Source: an uncultured Ruminococcus sp. (GTDB taxonomy: Bacteria > Bacillota > Clostridia > Oscillospirales > Ruminococcaceae). Taken from it: a stretch of DNA of 64,000 bases. Positions 43,886 to 53,196 of this stretch are shown here, piece by piece. Position 1 is the first letter of the stretch. Every line of letters begins with the position of its first letter. The translations under genes were made by a program, and so were the position numbers. The notes under the pieces were generated by a model. That model had not been told where the DNA came from, searched no databases, and saw only the letters and a list, made by a program, of their open reading frames with translations. The stretch is from positions 31,312-95,311 of the forward strand of contig CAKSJP010000006.1 in NCBI GenBank assembly GCA_934463425.1, given 5' to 3'.

Positions 43886-45412
43886 TTACTGCAAGCCTGC
43901 CAATGCTGCAAACTGTGCCTTTAGTGCTGGGTAGATCTCCCGGTACAGCTGGTAATAGGATTCATATACCGGAACATTTTCTGTCTGCGGTGTCTGGGTC
44001 TTGTCCGTCTTGACAATCGCGTCGCAAGCTTCCGGTACGCTGTTGTAAATGCCTGCGCCTACCGATGCCAGGATCGCTACGCCCAGAGACGGGCCTTCCT
44101 TGGAAGCCACTGTTTTTACGGGGCAGTTGTACAGATCAGCCAGCATGCTCCGCCACAGAGGAGAAGTGCCGCCGCCGCCGCACGCCATCATGTCGTCTAC
44201 CGAAATGCCCATTTCCCGGAACACTTCTACGCAGTCACGCAGGGAATAGGTTACGCCCTCCAGAACGGCGCGGAGCATATCGCGCTTGGTGTGCATGGCA
44301 GAAAGTCCGAAGAATACGCCGCGGGCATTTGGATCCAGATGCGGTGTACGCTCACCCATGAGGTACGGCAGGTACAGCAGGCGGTTTGCGCCGACCGGTA
44401 CCTGTTCAGCTTCCTTGTCCATGAGATAGTATTCATCTACGCCCATGAGGGATGCGGTCTGCTTTTCTGCGGCGCAGAAGTTGTCACGGAACCATTTCAG
44501 GGACAGACCGGCGCCCTGGGTCACGCCCATAACGTGCCAGCTGCCGGGAACTGCTGCACAGCAGGTATGCACTCTGCCCTTGGTGTCCATTGCCATGGAA
44601 GAGGTATGGGCAAACACCACGCCGGAAGTGCCGATGGTGGTGAAGGCCTTGCCGTCCTTGACTACGCCGGTGCCTACTGCGGCAGCTGCATTGTCGCCGG
44701 CACCGCCCACAACCACAGTGCCTTCGCACAGACCCAGGGTGTCTGCCATTTCGCGGGTCAGCTTGCCGGTGACTTCGCAGGATTCATAGACCTTGCCCAG
44801 CAGTGCCTTGTCGATCTGGAGCAGGTGCAGCAGCTCATCCGACCAGCAGCGGTTTGCCACGTCCAGCAGCTGCATGCCGGAAGCATCAGAAACCTCAGTG
44901 GCATATTCGCCGGTGAGGATCAGACGCAGATAGTCCTTGGGCAGCAGGATGTGGCGGCACTTTTCGTACACGTCCGGCTCGTTGTTCCGTACCCACAGGA
45001 TCTTTGCCGCAGTCCAGCCGGTGAGCGCCGGATTGGCAGTGATCTCCATGAGCTTTTCTCTGCCCACAACACGGTTCATCTCGTCCACTTCCGCAGCGGT
45101 ACGCTGGTCACACCAGATGATGGATTTCCGCAGGACGTTGTTGTCCTTGTCCAGCATGACCAGGCCGTGCATCTGTCCGGAAATACCGATGCCCTTGATC
45201 TCTTCCTTGGACACGCCGCTTTTGGTCACAACGGTCTGAATGGTGCGGATCATGGCATTCTTCCAGTCAGCCGGATCCTGTTCTGCATAGCCGTTTTTCG
45301 GCTGATACATGGGGTATTCAATGGTGGCACTCGCCATAACAGTGCCGTCCTCCCGGAACAATACTGTTTTTGTACCGCTTGTGCCGCAGTCAACGCCAAT
45401 TACATAAGCCAT
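43886..45412 (-). CDS. xylB: Xylulokinase
   Basis: Phosphorylates D-xylulose to xylulose 5-phosphate after XylA. A 508-residue FGGY kinase: VIGVDCGTSGTKTVLF (phosphate 1), GIGISGQMHGLVMLD with the catalytic-region Asp later in CEGTVVVGGAGDNAAAAVG, GTSGVVFAHTSS, and ACGGGGTSPLWRSMLADLY. It is monocistronic with its own promoter and an operator-like palindrome in it. Confidence 0.96.
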   Translation of the reverse strand: MAYVIGVDCGTSGTKTVLFREDGTVMASATIEYPMYQPKNGYAEQDPADWKNAMIRTIQTVVTKSGVSKEEIKGIGISGQMHGLVMLDKDNNVLRKSIIWCDQRTAAEVDEMNRVVGREKLMEITANPALTGWTAAKILWVRNNEPDVYEKCRHILLPKDYLRLILTGEYATEVSDASGMQLLDVANRCWSDELLHLLQIDKALLGKVYESCEVTGKLTREMADTLGLCEGTVVVGGAGDNAAAAVGTGVVKDGKAFTTIGTSGVVFAHTSSMAMDTKGRVHTCCAAVPGSWHVMGVTQGAGLSLKWFRDNFCAAEKQTASLMGVDEYYLMDKEAEQVPVGANRLLYLPYLMGERTPHLDPNARGVFFGLSAMHTKRDMLRAVLEGVTYSLRDCVEVFREMGISVDDMMACGGGGTSPLWRSMLADLYNCPVKTVASKEGPSLGVAILASVGAGIYNSVPEACDAIVKTDKTQTPQTENVPVYESYYQLYREIYPALKAQFAALAGLQ

Positions 45413-45452
45413 AATTTCGATTCCTTTCTATGGTAGAACTTGTTTTACGCCG

Positions 45453-45482
45453 TTTATACCAGTTTTACTGGTTTTATTTTAA
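45453..45482 (-). promoter_or_regulatory. xylB promoter with palindromic operator in the spacer
   Basis: On the - strand TTAAAA (45482-45477), 18 bases, TATAAA (45458-45453). The spacer is filled by the palindrome ACCAGTTTTACTGGT (45458-45472). A repressor there would block polymerase directly. Confidence 0.55.
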
Positions 45483-45639
45483 CAAAAAACACGGTTTTTG
45501 TCAAGCATTCTTCTATGAGTATCGTATATTTCCGAAAGTTCAAATTTGTACGATTTTGATAATCATAGCTAATTTTCCTTTTACTTTGAGATGCTTTTTG
45601 CAATGCGGCAGGAATGAACGCAGCCAGAAAAAACACATC

Positions 45640-45668
45640 TTGCAATTTCCGGCACAGTGTGCTATAAT
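45640..45668 (+). promoter_or_regulatory. Sigma-A promoter of the TSCPD gene
   Basis: TTGCAA (45640-45645), 17-base spacer, TATAAT (45663-45668). Confidence 0.75.
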
Positions 45669-45743
45669 ATACTCACCGCACAGGCGGTAAGTATGGCAAT
45701 ACGTCCCAGGGGCGTTTGCCGCAGGAAATGGAGCGTGAAATAG

Positions 45744-45995
45744 ATGCAGTATTCTTATACACCCCACGGTGTCTGTTCCCGTGCGATCCTCATTGACGCA
45801 GAGGACGGCATCGTAAATCAGGTGAAGTTTGTCGGCGGATGCAGCGGCAATACCCAGGGCATCGCGGCACTGGTGCAGGGCATGCCCCTGGACGAAGTCG
45901 TAAAGCGCCTGGAGGGCATCAAGTGCGGCAGCCGTCCGACCTCATGTCCGGATCAGCTGGCAAAGGCACTGAAAAAAGTTGCAGAGGAGCAGTAA
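45744..45995 (+). CDS. TSCPD domain-containing protein
   Basis: 83 residues, family of small proteins named after the C-terminal motif, here as RPTSCPDQLAKALKK. Other conserved parts are YTPHGVCSRAI at the start and VGGCSGNTQGIAALVQGM. Four conserved cysteines suggest metal or nucleotide binding; the domain also closes vitamin-B12-dependent ribonucleotide reductases, but the free form has no known role. It stands alone between its promoter and a strong terminator. Confidence 0.88.
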   Translation: MQYSYTPHGVCSRAILIDAEDGIVNQVKFVGGCSGNTQGIAALVQGMPLDEVVKRLEGIKCGSRPTSCPDQLAKALKKVAEEQ

Positions 45996-46016
45996 GTATT
46001 TTCTGCTGAAAATGAC

Positions 46017-46062
46017 AAACGGGACAAGGCTTCCTTTTTCGGAAAACCTTGTCCCGTTTTTT
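46017..46062. terminator. Bidirectional terminator after the TSCPD gene
   Basis: AAACGGGACAAGG (46017-46029) pairs with CCTTGTCCCGTTT, followed by TTTT; serves the converging cytidine deaminase as well. Confidence 0.9.
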
Positions 46063-46073
46063 GTTGACATCGG

Positions 46074-46472
46074 TTATTTGATCCACCATTCCGGTGTGAT
46101 GTCGCCCAGTCTGACGATACGTCCGGTGGCGTAGTCCATCATGATCTCAATGTCCTTGTACCTGCCGTTTGGCATCAGCTGTACCATAAGTTCCCGGCAA
46201 GCGCCGCAGGGCGCACCGCCGGAACCGTCCGGCAAAATGCAGAGCACCTTGTCGATTTCCTGTTCACCGTTGGTAATCATGTTGAAAATGGCGTTTCGCT
46301 CTGCACAGATGCCCAGGGTGGAACAGGTGTCGATGCACACGCCAGTGTAGATTCTGCCGGATTTGGATAATACCGCAGCAGCTACGCCACCGGCGAGGAC
46401 ATAGTCGGAAATTTGCCGTTCCTGCTGTACCGCTTTGGCGGCAGCATAGAGTTTTGACCAGATCTCGTCCAT
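46074..46472 (-). CDS. cdd: Cytidine deaminase family protein
   Basis: 132 residues with the zinc-site motifs CAERNAIF (Cys, catalytic Glu) and PCGACRELMVQL. It deaminates cytidine or deoxycytidine in salvage; the sequence also fits the blasticidin-S-deaminase-like branch, so the substrate is less certain. AGGAGG 6 bases before ATG 46472 fixes the start; the frame open to 46517 is ignored. It lies 46 bases after a lipoprotein gene at the end of the glycogen gene string. Confidence 0.87.
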   Translation of the reverse strand: MDEIWSKLYAAAKAVQQERQISDYVLAGGVAAAVLSKSGRIYTGVCIDTCSTLGICAERNAIFNMITNGEQEIDKVLCILPDGSGGAPCGACRELMVQLMPNGRYKDIEIMMDYATGRIVRLGDITPEWWIK

Positions 46473-46517
46473 GGGAACCTCCTTGTGTACGAAATAATCA
46501 CCCGATCCATCGGACAC

Positions 46518-46925
46518 TCATTCCCGATATCCGATACCGAAAATTTCCTTTTCCTGGTTTACATAGAGAATGATCGGACCGAGCAGACTATCTTCCGTTG
46601 TGGAAAAGGTGACTGCGTAATAGGGACCGGTTCCCGGTTCTTCCACCAATGCGGCGTAGATGCTTTCTGACGGCGGATTTTTCATTTCCTGCACATCCGG
46701 TGTGTCCATGTCGAGGATGCTCGCCAGGGTCTCGTCAGTCTCGTTGTTCTGCAAAAAATCCTGGCAGATGCGGATGATGTCGGAATGTGCATTTTCAGAA
46801 ACAGATGTTTCCACGGCACTGGTGGTTTCGTTTGCGGTTTTGGACGAATTTGTTCCGTTGCTGCACGCTGCCAGTGAGACCAGCAGGAATGCTGCAAGTG
46901 TCAGTGTAAATGCTTTTCTTTTCAT
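46518..46925 (-). CDS. Small lipoprotein, unknown
   Basis: 135 residues: signal peptide with lipobox (TLAAFLLVSLAACSNG, Cys 21), a Ser/Thr-rich linker, then a small soluble domain (IRICQDFLQNNETDETLASI ... YYAVTFSTTEDSLLGPIILYV). Anchored outside the membrane. GGAGG precedes the start. Family not recognised. It follows glgA by 65 bases on the same strand. Confidence 0.7.
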   Translation of the reverse strand: MKRKAFTLTLAAFLLVSLAACSNGTNSSKTANETTSAVETSVSENAHSDIIRICQDFLQNNETDETLASILDMDTPDVQEMKNPPSESIYAALVEEPGTGPYYAVTFSTTEDSLLGPIILYVNQEKEIFGIGYRE

Positions 46926-46990
46926 AATAATACCTCCGGGGATATTTTGGATTTGGTTTTATATTTCAATGTGCCTTTTCAAGCACATTC

Positions 46991-48409
46991 TCACCCCAAC
47001 AGCGACCGGTACAGTTCCACATACTTCTCCGCCGAAACATTCCAGCTGTAGTCGCACTTCATGGCGTGGCGTACCAGAGCGTTCCACTTCCGCTTGTCGG
47101 TGAACAGGGCACAGGCACGTTTCACAGCATCCAGCATATCGTATGCGTCATAGGTCTTGAAGGTAAAGCCGTTGCCATTTTTGCCGCCGGCATCAAAAAC
47201 AGAGTCCTTCAGACCGCCGGTTTCCCGTACCACTGGAATCGTGCCATACCGCATGGCAACCATCTGTGCCAGACCGCACGGCTCATTCTGAGACGGCATC
47301 AGGAAGATATCTGCGCCGCCGTAGATCCGCCGTGCCATTGCCGGGACAAAGCCAACTGTGACGTGAACCTGTTCCGGATACTCTGCCTGCATTTCCCGGA
47401 AAAAGTCCTCGTATAATTTTTCGCCGCTGCCCAGTACCACAAACCGACAGCCCAGCTGCAGCATTTCCTGGAATGTCTGCTGTACCAGCTGGATGCCCTT
47501 ATGTGCCACAAAGCGGGTGACAATTCCCACTACCGGCGCATCCGAATCCGTCAGTCCGCATTCTTTCAGCAGAGCAGCACGGCATTCCTTTTTGCCTGCC
47601 ATTTTGGTAACAGAGTAATTCTTTTTCAGGTTGGGGTCGGTCTCCGGGTCATAGCCCACCACATCAATGCCGTTGAGAATGCCCACAACGCCGTCCTGCC
47701 GCCGTACCAGTGCGCGATCCATGCCGTAGGAATACCACGGGTCGAGAATCTCCTTCGCATAGGTGGGGCTGACGGTTGTGATACGGTCTGCGGTTTCGAT
47801 CGCACCCTTCATGAGGTTCACCATGCCGTCAAATTCCAGCAAACTGGTGTGATAAGTGGGGATGCCCATCAGTTCTGTGACAACTTCTTTGCCGTAAACG
47901 CCCTGATACTGGATGTTGTGGATGGTGTAGATAATGCGGATATTCTCAAATTCCTGGTGATACTGATAGAGAACCCGGTAGAATACCGGAACCATAGCCG
48001 TCTGCCAGTCGTTGCAGTGAATGATGTCCGGTTTCCAGTCCAGCGCCGGCAGAATTTCCAGAACTGCACGGCTGAAAAAGACGAATCGTTCGCAGTCGTC
48101 ATAAAAACCGTACATCCCGTCCCGCATGAAGTAATAGGGATTGTCCAGGAGATAATAGGTGACATTTCCGGTTTGGATGGTGTAGATGCCGCAATACTGC
48201 TTGCGCCAGCCCACCTCTACCGTGATATCCTTGAGATAGGTCATTTTGTTGCGGACTTCCGGTGTAACGCTGCGGTACAGCGGCATCACTACGCGGCAGT
48301 CCATTTCTTCTTTCCGGCTCAGGGCAGCCGGCAGAGAACCAGCCACATCTGCCAATCCGCCGGATGCGGCAAAAGGCAGGGCTTCGCTGGCAGCAAATAA
48401 GATTTTCAT
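46991..48409 (-). CDS. glgA: Glycogen synthase
   Basis: Transfers glucose from ADP-glucose to growing alpha-1,4 glucan. A 472-residue GT5 protein: MKILFAASEALPFAASGGLA, HCNDWQTAMVPVFY, TIHNIQYQG, GILNGIDVVGYDP, and the C-terminal SQNEPCGLAQMVAMRYGTIPVVRETGGL. The N-terminal KxGG lysine common in the family is replaced by Ala (AASGGL). ATG 48409 follows AAGGAG; the frame open upstream is spurious. Last of four glycogen genes, after a 183-base gap from glgD that contains several hairpins. Confidence 0.95.
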   Translation of the reverse strand: MKILFAASEALPFAASGGLADVAGSLPAALSRKEEMDCRVVMPLYRSVTPEVRNKMTYLKDITVEVGWRKQYCGIYTIQTGNVTYYLLDNPYYFMRDGMYGFYDDCERFVFFSRAVLEILPALDWKPDIIHCNDWQTAMVPVFYRVLYQYHQEFENIRIIYTIHNIQYQGVYGKEVVTELMGIPTYHTSLLEFDGMVNLMKGAIETADRITTVSPTYAKEILDPWYSYGMDRALVRRQDGVVGILNGIDVVGYDPETDPNLKKNYSVTKMAGKKECRAALLKECGLTDSDAPVVGIVTRFVAHKGIQLVQQTFQEMLQLGCRFVVLGSGEKLYEDFFREMQAEYPEQVHVTVGFVPAMARRIYGGADIFLMPSQNEPCGLAQMVAMRYGTIPVVRETGGLKDSVFDAGGKNGNGFTFKTYDAYDMLDAVKRACALFTDKRKWNALVRHAMKCDYSWNVSAEKYVELYRSLLG

Positions 48410-48592
48410 TTTCGACACTCCTTCTATGGCGGCAGCATTTTTTTGTGCTGCATGACGGCGCTGCACATACGAATTTGCAGCATTGCCGAAAACTGCCGTA
48501 TGAACCGTTTCACAGACAAATGCCTGTGCATGCCGGTCGCATACGGCAGAAATTTCTATTTCAAATGGGATCTCGAACACATGGAAATGTGT

Positions 48593-49717
48593 TTAGATGG
48601 TAGCTTTCTTTCCCAGGTACAGCGGATATTCTGGAGAACCGGTCAGAACGCGGTTTGCAGAGATGGTAACATTCTTATCGGCAACAATGGCATCAATGTT
48701 GCAGCCCTCGCCGATCTCAGTACCCTGCATCAGCACGCAGTTGCGGACAACAGCGCCCTTGGCAATCTTGACGCCGCGGAACAGGACGCAGTTTTCTGCG
48801 GTCCCCTCGATCATGCAGCCGTCTGCCACCAGGGAATTTTTCACGTTGGATTCCAGACCGTATTTTACCGGTGCATTATCGCCGACCTTGGTATAGATCG
48901 GAGCTTCGCTGTTGAACACGTTATTGCGGATCTTGGTGTCCAGCAGTGCCAGATTTGCTTTATAGTAAGCTTCCAGGCTGTCGATCTTGTAGAAGCAGCC
49001 CTTGTGCTCATATGCCTTAAAGACAAATTCATCCTTGCGTGCCTGGAGCAGGTCACGGATGAGGCTCTTCTGGTTCTTGCTGATGGCTTCCAGAACCACC
49101 TGCTTCAGGAAATCTGTGGTCATGATGAACATATCCAGAGAGATGTTGCACTCGCCGGCAAGCATGGGATTGGTGAGGACTTCCTTAATGGTGTTTTCCT
49201 CATCGATCTGCAGGATGCAGCCGTTGGTGCTCTTATCGCGGTTGTACAGTCCCTTGGCATAGATCACGGTGATGTCTGCGCCGCTGTTCTGGTGCTGCAT
49301 CAGAGCGTCGGTAAAGTCGATGGTGGTTACCAGATCACTGTTTGCCAGAACCACATACTCTGCCTTGGTGTGCTCCACGAAGCTCCAGATGTTGCTCAGC
49401 GCTTCCAGACGGCCCTGGTATGTACCGCCGCCGACCTGGCTGAACGGCGGCAGCAGGTGCAGACCGCCCTTTTTCCGTGCCAGATCCCATTCACGGCCAG
49501 AGCCCAGGTGATCCAGCAGAGAGCCATAGTTGGACTTGGTAATAACACCGACCTCAGAGATGCCGGAGTTCACCATATTGGAAAGCGGAAAGTCTACCAT
49601 ACGGTAACGTCCGCCGTAGGGGATCGAGCCCATGGTCCGCAGCTTTGTCAGGTCGATGACTGCGGAGTCATTGATGCTTGCAAAAATTAAACCTAAAACA
49701 TTCTGATTGATACTCAT
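48593..49717 (-). CDS. glgD: Glucose-1-phosphate adenylyltransferase, GlgD subunit
   Basis: 374 residues. The nucleotidyltransferase fold is present (IPYGGRYRMVDFPLSNMVNSGI) but the GGxGxRL nucleotide loop of GlgC is replaced by FASINDSAVIDLTKLR, as usual for GlgD, which assists and regulates GlgC in Firmicutes. A left-handed beta-helix C-terminus follows (GCMIEGTAENCVLFRGVKI). It is 15 bases after glgC. Confidence 0.94.
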   Translation of the reverse strand: MSINQNVLGLIFASINDSAVIDLTKLRTMGSIPYGGRYRMVDFPLSNMVNSGISEVGVITKSNYGSLLDHLGSGREWDLARKKGGLHLLPPFSQVGGGTYQGRLEALSNIWSFVEHTKAEYVVLANSDLVTTIDFTDALMQHQNSGADITVIYAKGLYNRDKSTNGCILQIDEENTIKEVLTNPMLAGECNISLDMFIMTTDFLKQVVLEAISKNQKSLIRDLLQARKDEFVFKAYEHKGCFYKIDSLEAYYKANLALLDTKIRNNVFNSEAPIYTKVGDNAPVKYGLESNVKNSLVADGCMIEGTAENCVLFRGVKIAKGAVVRNCVLMQGTEIGEGCNIDAIVADKNVTISANRVLTGSPEYPLYLGKKATI

Positions 49718-49732
49718 TGTATGACACCGCCT

Positions 49733-50935
49733 TTACAGATTTTCGGAAATAATTTCTTTCGGAAGAACGCGCTTGCCGGAAGAGATGGTGATATTATGAC
49801 CGAGAACGGCGATGCCCCAGTCTTCGCGGTTGGGAACAGATTCCGGATTCATACCGATCATGGCGTCGGATTCTACCACGCAGTTTTCACCGATGATGGC
49901 GTACTCTACCACAGCATTTTTCTTGATGGTGGTGCCGGGCATAACGATGCTGTACTTGACCGATGCACCTTCTTCAATGGTAACACCGGAGGAGATGATG
50001 GAGAAGTCCACCGTGCCGTCTACCACGCTGCCCTCTGTGATCATGGAATTTTCCACATGTGCGTTTGCACCGATATACTGCGGCGGCATGTTGTTGTGAC
50101 GGGAATATACCTTCCAGTCGGGATCGTACAGGTTCAGCGGTACGTTCGGGCTGAGCAGATCCATGTTTGCTTCCCACAGACTGTCCAGTGTGCCGACGTC
50201 CTTCCAGTAGCCCTCGAACTCATAGGCAAACAGGCGCTCATCATTTGCCAGCATTGCCGGGATGATGTCCTTACCGAAGTCCTTGGAGCCGGTGTTGGCA
50301 TTTTCGTTTTCGATGAGGTACTTGCGCAGCTTTTCCCAGGTGAATACATAGATACCCATAGAAGCCAGCGTGGATTTCGGTTCCTTCGGCTTTTCGGTAA
50401 AGTCTACGATTTTGCCGTTTTCGTCACAGGTCATGATGCCGAAACGGGATGCCTCTGAACGGGGAACATCAATGACAGCGATAGTGCTGTCTGCCTGGTT
50501 TGCAATGTGATAATCCAGCATCTTGGAATAGTCCATCTTGTAGATGTGGTCACCGCCCAGAACAATGACATATTCCGGATCATAGCGCTCAATAAACGCC
50601 ATGTTCTGATAGATCGCATTGGCAGTGCCCTCATACCAGGATGCGCCTGCTGCGGTCTGATACGGCGGCAGGACATGGACACCGCCGTGCATCTTGTCCA
50701 GATCCCACGGCTGACCGTTGCCGATGTACTCATTCAGTACCATCGGCTGATACTGTGTCAGAACGCCGACCGTATCAATGCCGGAATTGATGCAGTTGGA
50801 AAGCGGAAAGTCGATAAAGCGGTTTTTACCGCCGTAGGGGATTGCCGGTTTTGCAACCTTTTGAGTCAGGGCATACAGCCGGCTGCCCTGTCCGCCAGCC
50901 AGAAGCATGGCGACGCACTTTTTCTTGATCTTCAT
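49733..50935 (-). CDS. glgC: Glucose-1-phosphate adenylyltransferase, catalytic GlgC
   Basis: Makes ADP-glucose, the committed step of glycogen synthesis. 400 residues with the intact loop [64 protein letters not shown], and the C-terminal beta-helix ([19 protein letters not shown]). AGGAGG is close to the start. It probably forms a heterotetramer with GlgD next door. Confidence 0.96.
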   Translation of the reverse strand: MKIKKKCVAMLLAGGQGSRLYALTQKVAKPAIPYGGKNRFIDFPLSNCINSGIDTVGVLTQYQPMVLNEYIGNGQPWDLDKMHGGVHVLPPYQTAAGASWYEGTANAIYQNMAFIERYDPEYVIVLGGDHIYKMDYSKMLDYHIANQADSTIAVIDVPRSEASRFGIMTCDENGKIVDFTEKPKEPKSTLASMGIYVFTWEKLRKYLIENENANTGSKDFGKDIIPAMLANDERLFAYEFEGYWKDVGTLDSLWEANMDLLSPNVPLNLYDPDWKVYSRHNNMPPQYIGANAHVENSMITEGSVVDGTVDFSIISSGVTIEEGASVKYSIVMPGTTIKKNAVVEYAIIGENCVVESDAMIGMNPESVPNREDWGIAVLGHNITISSGKRVLPKEIISENL

Positions 50936-51002
50936 GATATTCCTCCTAATATAAATTCAAAACTTCCTGATGGAATTGTTGGCAATGGAAATCGCAGAGC
51001 GT

Positions 51003-53024
51003 TTATGAAGGCATCTGCTTGGTCTTTTTTGCGGTTTCAGATGCGCGGACAGCCGGTTTTTTAACAGCTGCCTTTTTCGGCTTGTCGGCCGCATTTTTGG
51101 CAGCGGCAGTTTTCCGCGGCGCGCGTTTCTTTACCGGTGTATATTTCAAATACAGCACAGACAGCGGTGCAAGTGTCAGAGAAATGCATTGCTCAAAACC
51201 GTGCATCGGGACAGACAGCGTCTGGAATTTCTTTTCCGTTATGCCGCTTCCGCCGTAAACAGCTGCGTCTGTGTTGAATACGGTCTGATATCTTCCTTCC
51301 TTCGGTACGCCGATCTTATAATCGTTGCGCTGTACCGGGCAGAAATTGCAGACAGCAATGATCTCGTTCCCGTCGTCGTCGATTCGGCGGAAGGCAATGA
51401 CGCTTTGCTGATAGTCGTCATGGGAGATCCAGCTGAAGCCCTGCCAGGAATCATCGTCCTGCCAGAGGGCGGCAGTGTCCAGATAGAACTTGTTCAGATC
51501 TTGTGAAAACTGTTCCATCTGCTTGTGCGCCGGCTGTTCCAGGAGTCCCCAGTCCAGCTGCGTCTCATAGTTCCACTCGTTTTTCTGTGCAAATTCCTGT
51601 CCCATAAAGAGCAGCTTCTTGCCGGGATGTGCCATCATGTAGCCCAGAAATGCCCGATAAGAGGCGAACTTTTCTTCCTCTGTCTGACCGCTCATTTTTT
51701 CCAGCATGGAGCATTTTCCGTAGACGATCTCGTCATGGGAGATGGGGAGAATATAGTTCTCCGAGAAGCAGTAGAAGAAGGAAAAGGTCAGTTTGTCATG
51801 ATTGAATGCCCGGTAGATGGGATCCAGTGAAATATAGCTGAGCATGTCATTCATCCAGCCCATGTTCCACTTGAAGTTGAATCCCAGACCGCCCATATCT
51901 GTGGGCTTGGTGACCATCGGCCATGCGGTGGATTCTTCCGCGATCATGAGGATGTCCGGGTTGCGGGAGAATGCGGCTTCGTTTAGATGCCGCAGAAAGT
52001 CCACGGCCTCCAGATTCTCGTGTCCGCCGTAGACGTTGGGACGCCATTCGCCGTCCTGCCGGTCATAGTCCAGATAGAGCATAGAGGCAACTGCGTCTAC
52101 GCGGAGGCCGTCCAGATGGAAGTCCTCCAGCCAGCAGCATGCACTGGAGATCAGGAACGAGCATACCTCGCCCTTGCCGTAGTCAAACACTCTTGTGCCC
52201 CAGCCCTTGTGTTCCATTTTCAGAGGGTCGGCATATTCATAGCAGTATGTACCGTCGAACTCACACAGTCCCATGGGATCCTTCGGAAAATGCGCCGGAA
52301 CCCAGTCCAGGATAACGCCGATGCCGGCTTGATGGAACATGTCGATCATCTTCCGGAAGTCATCCGGGGTACCGTGCCGTGAAGTCGGTGCAAAATAACC
52401 AGTGACCTGATACCCCCACGAGCCGTCAAAGGGATACTCCGTCAGCGGCATAAATTCGATGTGGGTATAGGACATCTTTTTCAGATAAGGGATGATCTCT
52501 TCTGCAAAACCAATATAGCTGGGGAACTTTTCCTCCGGCTTGTGCTTCCAGGAAGAAAGATTCACCTCATAAATGTTCATGGGGCTTTTGTAAGGAACGT
52601 GCTTTTTCTTTTCCAGCATCCATTCCCGGTCTCCCCATGTATATTCACTTTCATACAGCTTGGAAGCGGTACCGGGACGGCGCTCATAATGTGCGGCATA
52701 AGGATCTGCCTTGTCCAGGATGTGTCCGTCAGCCGTTTCAATGCTGTATTTGTAACTGTCAAATTGCTTCAGGCGGGGCAGTTCTGCTTCCCAGACGGTA
52801 TCTGAGATCTTATGCATCGGATGACAGGTGCGATCCCAGTTATTAAATGTGCCGATGACAGACACACTTTTGGCATGGGGTGCCCAGACACGAAAACGGT
52901 AAAATTGTCCTCTTCCGCGCCGAAATGGGTGTGCACCGAAGAATTTATGTGCTTCAAAGTTTTTTCCCTGATGGAACAGGTATAATGGAAAATCGTTTGC
53001 GGTGGATTTCTGCGTTGACTGCAT
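51003..53024 (-). CDS. glgB: 1,4-alpha-glucan branching enzyme with Lys/Ala-rich tail
   Basis: Introduces alpha-1,6 branches in glycogen. 673 residues: CBM48 N-terminal domain (FRVWAPHAKSVSVIGTFNNW), GH13 barrel with WVPAHFPKD, the nucleophile region DGLRVDAVASMLYLDY, acid MIAEESTAWP and PISHDEIVYGK, then the beta C-domain. The last roughly 45 residues are an unusual low-complexity basic tail (KKRAPRKTAAAKNAADKPKK...). ATG 53024 has AGGAGG 8 bases upstream. First gene of glgBCDA, so branching enzyme leads the operon. Confidence 0.95.
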   Translation of the reverse strand: MQSTQKSTANDFPLYLFHQGKNFEAHKFFGAHPFRRGRGQFYRFRVWAPHAKSVSVIGTFNNWDRTCHPMHKISDTVWEAELPRLKQFDSYKYSIETADGHILDKADPYAAHYERRPGTASKLYESEYTWGDREWMLEKKKHVPYKSPMNIYEVNLSSWKHKPEEKFPSYIGFAEEIIPYLKKMSYTHIEFMPLTEYPFDGSWGYQVTGYFAPTSRHGTPDDFRKMIDMFHQAGIGVILDWVPAHFPKDPMGLCEFDGTYCYEYADPLKMEHKGWGTRVFDYGKGEVCSFLISSACCWLEDFHLDGLRVDAVASMLYLDYDRQDGEWRPNVYGGHENLEAVDFLRHLNEAAFSRNPDILMIAEESTAWPMVTKPTDMGGLGFNFKWNMGWMNDMLSYISLDPIYRAFNHDKLTFSFFYCFSENYILPISHDEIVYGKCSMLEKMSGQTEEEKFASYRAFLGYMMAHPGKKLLFMGQEFAQKNEWNYETQLDWGLLEQPAHKQMEQFSQDLNKFYLDTAALWQDDDSWQGFSWISHDDYQQSVIAFRRIDDDGNEIIAVCNFCPVQRNDYKIGVPKEGRYQTVFNTDAAVYGGSGITEKKFQTLSVPMHGFEQCISLTLAPLSVLYLKYTPVKKRAPRKTAAAKNAADKPKKAAVKKPAVRASETAKKTKQMPS

Positions 53025-53054
53025 AGCATACCCCTCCTTTTGTTTTCTATTCAT

Positions 53055-53083
53055 ATTTTAACATATATAAGATACTATTGCAA
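53055..53083 (-). promoter_or_regulatory. Sigma-A promoter of the glg operon
   Basis: On the - strand TTGCAA (53083-53078), 17 bases, TAAAAT (53060-53055), about 25 bases before the glgB Shine-Dalgarno. Confidence 0.7.
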
Positions 53084-53196
53084 GTTATTTTTTGGCTAAC
53101 CAGTAAATTTCATAGAACCAGACAGATTTAAACGCTTTATTTAGTCATGTTGCACAAATAAAAAGACGCGGAATAAATGCGGTATGGCTTTTCTGT

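Larger units (their letters stand above)
45413..45743. other. xylB/TSCPD divergent control region
   Basis: 331 bases with no gene. On the left is the xylB promoter with its palindrome (45453-45482); on the right the + strand promoter at 45640-45668 and a short leader with small hairpins (CACCGCACAGGCGGT; ACGTCCCAGGGGCGT). The middle is AT-rich without visible structure. Confidence 0.6.

Noticed and set aside
44291..45436. 381-residue + strand open frame opposite xylB
   Set aside because: Antisense shadow; His/Ala/Val-rich without motif.
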